A DNA stretch of 64,000 nucleotides, taken from the NCBI GenBank assembly GCA_947453205.1, contig CANGFT010000018.1:1-64000 (forward strand). The letters run 5' to 3'. The stretch is from Beijerinckiaceae bacterium (lineage in GTDB: Bacteria > Pseudomonadota > Alphaproteobacteria > Rhizobiales > Beijerinckiaceae). Position 1 is the first letter of the stretch, and every line of letters begins with the position of its first letter. A program made the position numbers and the translations under genes. Below the pieces are notes generated by a model. The model searched no databases, was not told the origin of the DNA, and saw only the letters and a list, made by a program, of their open reading frames with translations. This document shows, piece by piece, positions 59,097 through 64,000 of the stretch.

Positions 59097-60560
59097 TCAG
59101 ATCTTGTCGATGACGTCTGCGAATTTCGTCGCCACGCGGTCGATGAGATCGCGCGGCGCGCTGGCGACTTCGGGGAAGTCCTTCAACCGCTCGAAGGGGC
59201 GGCAGGCGTCGATGAGGGCGCGCGAGGTCATGTTGTTGGCGGGCGCCATGGGATCGAGCGGGCCGCTCCACATGCGCCGGATGAAATCGATGTCCTCGGA
59301 CGGATCGCAGCGCGTGGACATGGCCCAGATGACGCTGAACATATCGGTGGGGTCGATGTCCTCGTCCACCACGATGGTGAAGCGGCCGACATAGGCGCCG
59401 GACTGGCAGCCCGCCGCCACCAGAAGCGCCTGCCGGGCGTGGCCGCCATAGGCCTGCTTCAGCGAGATGACGTTGAAGAGCCGCGCGACGCCCGCCTCAT
59501 GGCACCACACGCCCTTGATGCCGGAAATGCCCGCACGCTCCATCTCGTCCCAGATCATGCCCGCCTTCACGATGCACTTGCCATAGGAGACGTCGGTGGG
59601 GGGGCGCATGGGGCAGGCGATGCCCATGATGGGATCGTTGCGATGATAGATGCGCTGCACATGCACCACGGGCTGTTCGCTCGGCGCGCTGGCGTAATAG
59701 CCGGTGAATTCGCCGAACGGCCCCTCCATGCGCACGTCGTCTGGATACATCACGCCTTCGAGCACGATCTCCGCATGGGCCGGCATGGGCAGGCCATGCA
59801 CTTCGCTCATCACGACCTCGAAAGGCTCGCCGCGATGGCCGCCCGCATAGTCGATCTCCGATACGCCGTAGCGCACCTCGTGATTGGCCGCGAGGAACAG
59901 GAGGGGATCCTGCCCGCAGCAGATGAGCACAGGACAGGGCTTGCCCTGCTTGAAATATTTGTCGCGGATCTGGCGGCCCTGCTTGCCCGGGGAGATCCAG
60001 ATGCCTGCGGTCTTCTCGTCATGCACCTGCACGCGATAGGTCGCGGCGTTGACCCAGCCGCCCTCGGGATCGCGCATGATGACGAGATCATCCGTGCCGA
60101 TGTAGCGCCCGCCATCCTTCTCGTGCAGGCGCGGCACGGGGAAGGTCCAGAGGTTCACCTCATCGTCGCGCTGGACGTTCTCCAGCACCGGCCCATGCGT
60201 CACGACCTTCGGGGGAATGGGCCGATGGGTCTTCATGCGGTCGCGATAGGCCTGCACCACGTCGATGGGCGACTTGGGGTCAGGAAAGCCCAGCGTCAGC
60301 GCAAGGCGGCGCGCGGAGTTCGACAGGCCCGAGACGGCGCGATAGCCCTTTGGATAATCCTTGATGTCCTCGAACAGGATCGCCGGCGCCTCGGTGCGCT
60401 TGTGGTTCACGATCTCGGCGAGCGCGCCCATCTCGAGATCCCAGTCGGCGCCGGGCGCCCGCACGATCTCCCCCGCCCGCTCCGCGCGCTCCAGAAATTC
60501 GCGGAGATCGGCGTGGGGCCGGTTGTATTGTCCGAGCCAGCTGCGTGTCTCACCGCTCAT
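59097..60560 (-). CDS. UbiD-family (de)carboxylase
   Basis: A 487-residue decarboxylase of the prenylated-FMN dependent UbiD family. The acid-base motif EGPFGEFTGYY carries the conserved Glu pair, with the Arg in the preceding prFMN region and metal-binding segments such as MRDPEGGWVNAATYR. Family members decarboxylate 4-hydroxybenzoates, cinnamates, phthaloyl-type acids or pyrrole carboxylates, reversibly. The prFMN synthase gene ubiX is not in the window. It is 19 bases after the double acyl-CoA dehydrogenase gene. Its neighbours suggest a catabolic, not ubiquinone, role. Confidence 0.93.
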   Translation of the reverse strand: MSGETRSWLGQYNRPHADLREFLERAERAGEIVRAPGADWDLEMGALAEIVNHKRTEAPAILFEDIKDYPKGYRAVSGLSNSARRLALTLGFPDPKSPIDVVQAYRDRMKTHRPIPPKVVTHGPVLENVQRDDEVNLWTFPVPRLHEKDGGRYIGTDDLVIMRDPEGGWVNAATYRVQVHDEKTAGIWISPGKQGRQIRDKYFKQGKPCPVLICCGQDPLLFLAANHEVRYGVSEIDYAGGHRGEPFEVVMSEVHGLPMPAHAEIVLEGVMYPDDVRMEGPFGEFTGYYASAPSEQPVVHVQRIYHRNDPIMGIACPMRPPTDVSYGKCIVKAGMIWDEMERAGISGIKGVWCHEAGVARLFNVISLKQAYGGHARQALLVAAGCQSGAYVGRFTIVVDEDIDPTDMFSVIWAMSTRCDPSEDIDFIRRMWSGPLDPMAPANNMTSRALIDACRPFERLKDFPEVASAPRDLIDRVATKFADVIDKI

Positions 60561-60579
60561 GTTTCCCCCTTATGTTTTT

Positions 60580-62850
60580 TCAGTTGCGCCGTTTGGGCTC
60601 CAGCCCGAGTTCAAGAACCCTTTTGGCGAGAATGTTGCGCTGGATTTCGGATGTGCCGCCATAGATCGTCTGACGGCGCGCCTGCAGATAGGCGAGGCCC
60701 ACGCTGACCTTGCGCTCGCCTGCGTGAACGGGCTCGACGGACATGCCAAGCGAGCCCGAGGCCTCCAGCATGAGGTCGGCGAGGGTCTGCAGGAGTTCGG
60801 CGTTAGCGATCTTGAGGATCGACGCGCGCGGCCCCGCCCTTTCGCCCCCACGCACAGCCGCCAGCACGGCGGTGAACATGGCCTGAAAGGCGAGCGCGTC
60901 GATATAGGCGAGGGCGAGCCGGTCGCAAAAAGGCGCATCCTCGCAGGCGCCGGTGCGCCGCGCCACGCGCAGCACGCGGTCAAGCATCACGATGACCTTT
61001 TGCGGCGACGAGCTCATCATGCGCTCAGCTTCAAGCACTGTGTTGGCGAGCATCCAGCCCTGATCGACGCCCAGCACGATATTGTCGGCGGGAACCTCGA
61101 CATCGCAGAAAAAGATTTCCGCAAACTCCGCCTCGCCAGTGAGGGTGCGGATCGGACGGCGCCTTATCCCCTTCGACTTGAGGTCGATGAGGATCATGCT
61201 GATCCCCTCGCGCCGGTCGGCGGCGTCGGGATTGGTGCGCACCAGCGCGAACATGTAATCGGCGTGATGCCCGCCGGTGGTCCAGATCTTCTGGCCATTG
61301 ATGATGAATGTGTCGCCCTCGCGCCGCGCGCGGGTGGAGAGCGAGGCCAGGTCGGAGCCGGAGTTGGGCTCCGAATAGCCCTGGCACCAGATCGTCTCGC
61401 CGCTCAGCATGCCCGGCAGGAAGGCCGCCTTCTGCTGGGGCGTGCCATAGCGGATGAGAATGGGGCCGATATGGCTGATCGCCTGACTCGAAAGCTCCGG
61501 CGCGCCCTTGTGGGCGAGCTCCTCGTAAAGCACCAGCCGCTGTTCGACGCTCGCCTCCATGCCCCCATGTTCTTTGGGCCAGGAGGGGGCGATCCAGCCG
61601 CGCTTGCTGAGGGTTTGATGCCACCACATGGCGTCGGCGATCTTAGGGCGTGTGGGCAGATCGCACAGATGCGCGGGCAAAGCCGCGTCAAGGAAGGCGC
61701 GGACCTCTTGGCGAAAGGCGGCGTCCTCCGCGCTTTCGGAGCGGAAGAGATCGAAGAGATCGGGCGCGCCGTCTTCAAACAGGGACTCAGCCACGCGCGT
61801 GCGATGGGCCTGCGTGGTGCGGTAGACGCGGGTGAGGACCATGATGCGCTTGAGGAAGAGGCCGATGTCGCTTTCGTCGGTGAAGCCCATCGCGCCATGC
61901 ATCTGCACAGCCCATTTGGCGGTGCGCAAGGCCATGTCGCCAGCCCGCGCGCGCGCGGCGGCGATCAATTCGAGCATGCCGGGACGCCCGCCGTCAGCGA
62001 GCCTTGCGGCCTCGCTCACCAGCGCGCGCGCAAGCTCAATGTCCGCATAGGCGTCGACGGCGCGATGCTGCAGGGCCTGAAAGGCGCCGAGTATGCGGCC
62101 GAACTGGCGGCGCGTGCGCAGATAATCGAGCGTGCGGTCGAAGACCTCGGCGGCGGCGCCCACAGCCTCCGCCGCAAGGCCGATCTGCACGGCGAAGCGC
62201 AGGCGATCAAGCAGCGCCTCGGCTTTCGCGCCGCGCGCCATGATCTGCTCAGGCGCCACCGTCACGCCATCGAAGCGGATGTCGGCGGCCTCATGGCCAT
62301 CGACCAGCGTCGTGGCGGAAAGCTCCAGCCCCGCCGCATCGCGCGGCAGATAGACGAGGGCGAGTTCGCCCGCATGTTTGACGTCGACGATGAAGCCCTG
62401 CGCATTTGCGCCGTCGGGGATCGCATGTTTGGAGCCGGTGAGGCGCAGAACGCCGCCGCTCTCCTCCAGCTTGCCTCCATGGCCGGGCGCCGGCCGCAGG
62501 CCTGCGCTTTGCAGGGCGGGAAGAACCATCGCGCGCCCATCGAGCACGGCCTCGGCGTCCGTCACGCCCGCGTGCAGGAGACCCGCGCTCGCCAGCAAAG
62601 GCGCCGAAACCGGAAGAAGCTTGCGGCCGAATTGTTCGAGAACCACGGTGAGGTCAAGGCAGGACAGGCCCATGCCGCCGATCGCATCATCCGCCCGCAA
62701 GCCCGTCCAGGCGCCCGCCGCCAGCGCCTGAAGCCACTGCGCCCGCTGCGCCGCATCGAAGGGCTTGCGGCCCAGCAGGCCAAATCCGGCGGAGTGTTCG
62801 GCGAAGCGCGCGGCGTTGTCGCGCAGCAGCCTCAGTTCGGCCTCGCTCAC
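60580..62850 (-). CDS. double-domain acyl-CoA dehydrogenase
   Basis: A 756-residue protein made of two acyl-CoA dehydrogenase units in tandem. Unit 1 (about 1-360) has LRTRRQFGRILGAFQALQH and QMHGAMGFTDESDIGLF. Unit 2 (about 365-756) has APSWPKEHGG, WCQGYSEPNSGSDLASL, NGQKIWTTGGHHADYMF and IYGGTSEIQRNILAKR. In unit 2 the Glu used by medium-chain enzymes before GT is Gly, so the catalytic base, if any, lies elsewhere as in some other families. The fusion mimics the alpha2-beta2 enzymes of steroid and bulky ring catabolism, where one subunit binds FAD and the other completes the site. FAD use is inferred. Confidence 0.9.
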   Translation of the reverse strand: MSEAELRLLRDNAARFAEHSAGFGLLGRKPFDAAQRAQWLQALAAGAWTGLRADDAIGGMGLSCLDLTVVLEQFGRKLLPVSAPLLASAGLLHAGVTDAEAVLDGRAMVLPALQSAGLRPAPGHGGKLEESGGVLRLTGSKHAIPDGANAQGFIVDVKHAGELALVYLPRDAAGLELSATTLVDGHEAADIRFDGVTVAPEQIMARGAKAEALLDRLRFAVQIGLAAEAVGAAAEVFDRTLDYLRTRRQFGRILGAFQALQHRAVDAYADIELARALVSEAARLADGGRPGMLELIAAARARAGDMALRTAKWAVQMHGAMGFTDESDIGLFLKRIMVLTRVYRTTQAHRTRVAESLFEDGAPDLFDLFRSESAEDAAFRQEVRAFLDAALPAHLCDLPTRPKIADAMWWHQTLSKRGWIAPSWPKEHGGMEASVEQRLVLYEELAHKGAPELSSQAISHIGPILIRYGTPQQKAAFLPGMLSGETIWCQGYSEPNSGSDLASLSTRARREGDTFIINGQKIWTTGGHHADYMFALVRTNPDAADRREGISMILIDLKSKGIRRRPIRTLTGEAEFAEIFFCDVEVPADNIVLGVDQGWMLANTVLEAERMMSSSPQKVIVMLDRVLRVARRTGACEDAPFCDRLALAYIDALAFQAMFTAVLAAVRGGERAGPRASILKIANAELLQTLADLMLEASGSLGMSVEPVHAGERKVSVGLAYLQARRQTIYGGTSEIQRNILAKRVLELGLEPKRRN

Positions 62851-62860
62851 CCTGCCCTCC

Positions 62861-63895
62861 CTACTTCGACGGCGCCTCGATCAGCGCCTTGGCGCGCGCC
62901 AGAATGTCGGGCGGCGTGTTGACGATGGAGTCGGCGATCTTCTGCGAGTCCTCGCCCGTGCCGGGGCTGATGTCCATGGCGGCCTTGGCGGCCTCGGCGA
63001 GGAATTCGGAATCCTTCACCATGGCGTCGAAGGCCTTGCGCAGCGCCGCCACACGCTCCTTCGGCACATCCTGCGTGGTCACCAGCGAACGCGACAGATC
63101 CGTGTCGGAGGAGAAGAACTCAAGCAGCTTGCGGTCGGATTCGTTGGTGGCGAGGTCCATGAGCAGGGGCACGTCCGGCAGATCGGGATGGCGGGTCAGC
63201 GCCACCTGCACGAGGATGTTGATCTTCTTCTCCTTCAGCCAGTCAGGCTTGGTGGATTTCCAGGAGGCCCAGGAATTGGAGCCACGCCCCTCGACCTCCC
63301 CGCGCTCCATGGCGAGATTGACCTCATTGCCGCCGGGATAGCCGGTCACGACCCTGAATTTGGTGCCCGCCACCGTATTGATGAGCACGGGATAGAGCGC
63401 GCCCGCCGTGCCCATGGGGGCGCCCAGCAGAACCTCGCGGGTCTTGACCTGCTCCACCTTGGTGACGCCCGTGGTGTGCCAGGTGTTGATGACGTTCGGC
63501 GCGCTCGTGGTGTTGCCGAGCCAGATGAACTTGCGCGTGTCGAACTCGATTCCCTGGGCCTGCACGGCCTGCGCCGCCATCATGTTCTGCATGATCATGT
63601 GGAGCGTCGTCCCATCGCGCGGGGCGATCTTGGCGAGCCAGTTGCCAGCCTGGATGCCGCCGCCGCCCGGCATGTTGCGCGGCACGATGGTCGGCTCGCC
63701 CGGAATATATTTGCCCATGTAGCGGGCGATGAGGCGGCCGCGATAGTCGTAGTCATTGCCTGCGGAGGTGCCGATCACCAGGCTGATGGACTTGCCCCGA
63801 TAGAAATCCGCCACGTCCTGCGCCTGCGCAAGCGGCGCCGTGGCCGCCAGAGCCGCACAGATTGCGCTGGCCATCGCGATGCTGCGACCGATCAT
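62861..63895 (-). CDS. tripartite tricarboxylate transporter (Bug) binding protein
   Basis: A 344-residue Bug-family binding protein. A signal peptide (ASAICAALAATAPLAQA) is followed by FYRGKSISLVIGTSAGNDYDY, VPRNMPGGGGIQAGNWL and PDVPLLMDL. It is related to, but clearly distinct from, the second such protein at 58 kb, so the cluster may take up two ligands. No TctAB genes are present. ATG 63895 has AGGAGG upstream and overlaps an upstream open frame by 4 bases. Confidence 0.92.
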   Translation of the reverse strand: MIGRSIAMASAICAALAATAPLAQAQDVADFYRGKSISLVIGTSAGNDYDYRGRLIARYMGKYIPGEPTIVPRNMPGGGGIQAGNWLAKIAPRDGTTLHMIMQNMMAAQAVQAQGIEFDTRKFIWLGNTTSAPNVINTWHTTGVTKVEQVKTREVLLGAPMGTAGALYPVLINTVAGTKFRVVTGYPGGNEVNLAMERGEVEGRGSNSWASWKSTKPDWLKEKKINILVQVALTRHPDLPDVPLLMDLATNESDRKLLEFFSSDTDLSRSLVTTQDVPKERVAALRKAFDAMVKDSEFLAEAAKAAMDISPGTGEDSQKIADSIVNTPPDILARAKALIEAPSK

Positions 63896-64000
63896 CCCGT
63901 CCTCCTGCCCTTGACCTGCGGCGCCGCGCCCTTTGCAGGAAGCCGCGCCCGCCTGTAGTTTGGAATAAACATCTCAAGGGCGATGCGCAATGCGGCGCCA
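63892..64000 (-). CDS. possible C-terminal end of an upstream gene (partial)
   Basis: An open frame from the window edge ends in TGA (63892-63894), overlapping the next start as ATGA, the same coupling seen elsewhere in this run. It encodes 35 residues (LRIALEMFIPNYRRARLPAK in the middle) that cannot be identified. The basic tail and overlap suggest the real 3' end of a gene upstream, but the fragment is too short to be sure. Confidence 0.35.
   Translation of the reverse strand, partial: GAALRIALEMFIPNYRRARLPAKGAAPQVKGRRTG

Noticed and set aside
1-64000. CRISPR arrays, tRNA or rRNA genes, insertion sequences
   Set aside because: No spaced direct-repeat array, cloverleaf-like sequence, rRNA sequence or transposase was recognised by eye. 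A tRNAscan or Infernal run would settle the RNA genes.

Overview
The window is GC-rich, gene-dense chromosomal DNA from an alphaproteobacterium, most likely of the order Hyphomicrobiales (Rhizobiales). Supporting signs are the membrane-bound ferritin MbfA with an ICE-type Irr operator in its promoter, a CarB of about 1160 residues with the insertion usual in rhizobia, an ELM1-family protein, a KGG stress protein, an Omp25-like porin, and perfect TTAA-N7-TTAAC (CtrA-type) sites. The genus cannot be fixed from the sequence alone. Many genes overlap by 1 to 4 bases, including convergent pairs that share stop-codon bases.

Region by region. 1-13 kb: the 3' end of uvrB, an FMN reductase, a lone VapD-like ribonuclease, the cytochrome bc1 operon (petABC), trmL, a DUF2158 protein, the broken 3' half of a vapC toxin gene, a GtrA membrane protein, carB with a possible attenuator in its leader, greA, a KGG stress protein, an ELM1-type glycosyltransferase-like protein and a Nudix hydrolase. 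13-19 kb: iron exporter mbfA, a polar amino-acid ABC transporter operon, and a divergent deacetylase and metallophosphoesterase pair. 19-24 kb: a FitAB-type toxin-antitoxin pair with a palindromic operator, an orphan ABC binding protein, a Tim44-like protein, a 490-base non-coding stretch with a strong hairpin and a CtrA-type site, an extensin-family lipoprotein with peptidoglycan-peptidase (LAS) motifs, and a GNAT enzyme. 24-31 kb: a four-gene MoxR/DUF58/BatA-DUF4159/large membrane protein operon. 31-40 kb: DUF1285, CoA pyrophosphatase, a CCA-adding type enzyme, a small unknown, a pteridine-reductase-like SDR, an outer-membrane barrel protein behind an AT-rich regulatory island, cold-shock protein, RlmJ, RNase T2, a periplasmic unknown whose ribosome binding site lies in a hairpin, and release factor 3.

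40-53 kb holds two tandem RND multidrug efflux systems: an adaptor/pump pair, and an OMF-adaptor-pump-pump (MdtABC-like) operon. 53.5-64 kb is one co-directional run that looks catabolic: a flavin monooxygenase with a sulfonate-type binding protein, a zinc alcohol dehydrogenase, a Rieske ring-hydroxylating oxygenase, a UbiD-family decarboxylase, a double-domain acyl-CoA dehydrogenase and two tripartite-tricarboxylate-type binding proteins. The combination suggests uptake, hydroxylation, decarboxylation and beta-oxidation-like processing of an aromatic or alicyclic carboxylate. The substrate is unknown, and this is the best candidate for an undescribed system in the window.

No rRNA, tRNA, insertion sequence or CRISPR array was recognised by eye.
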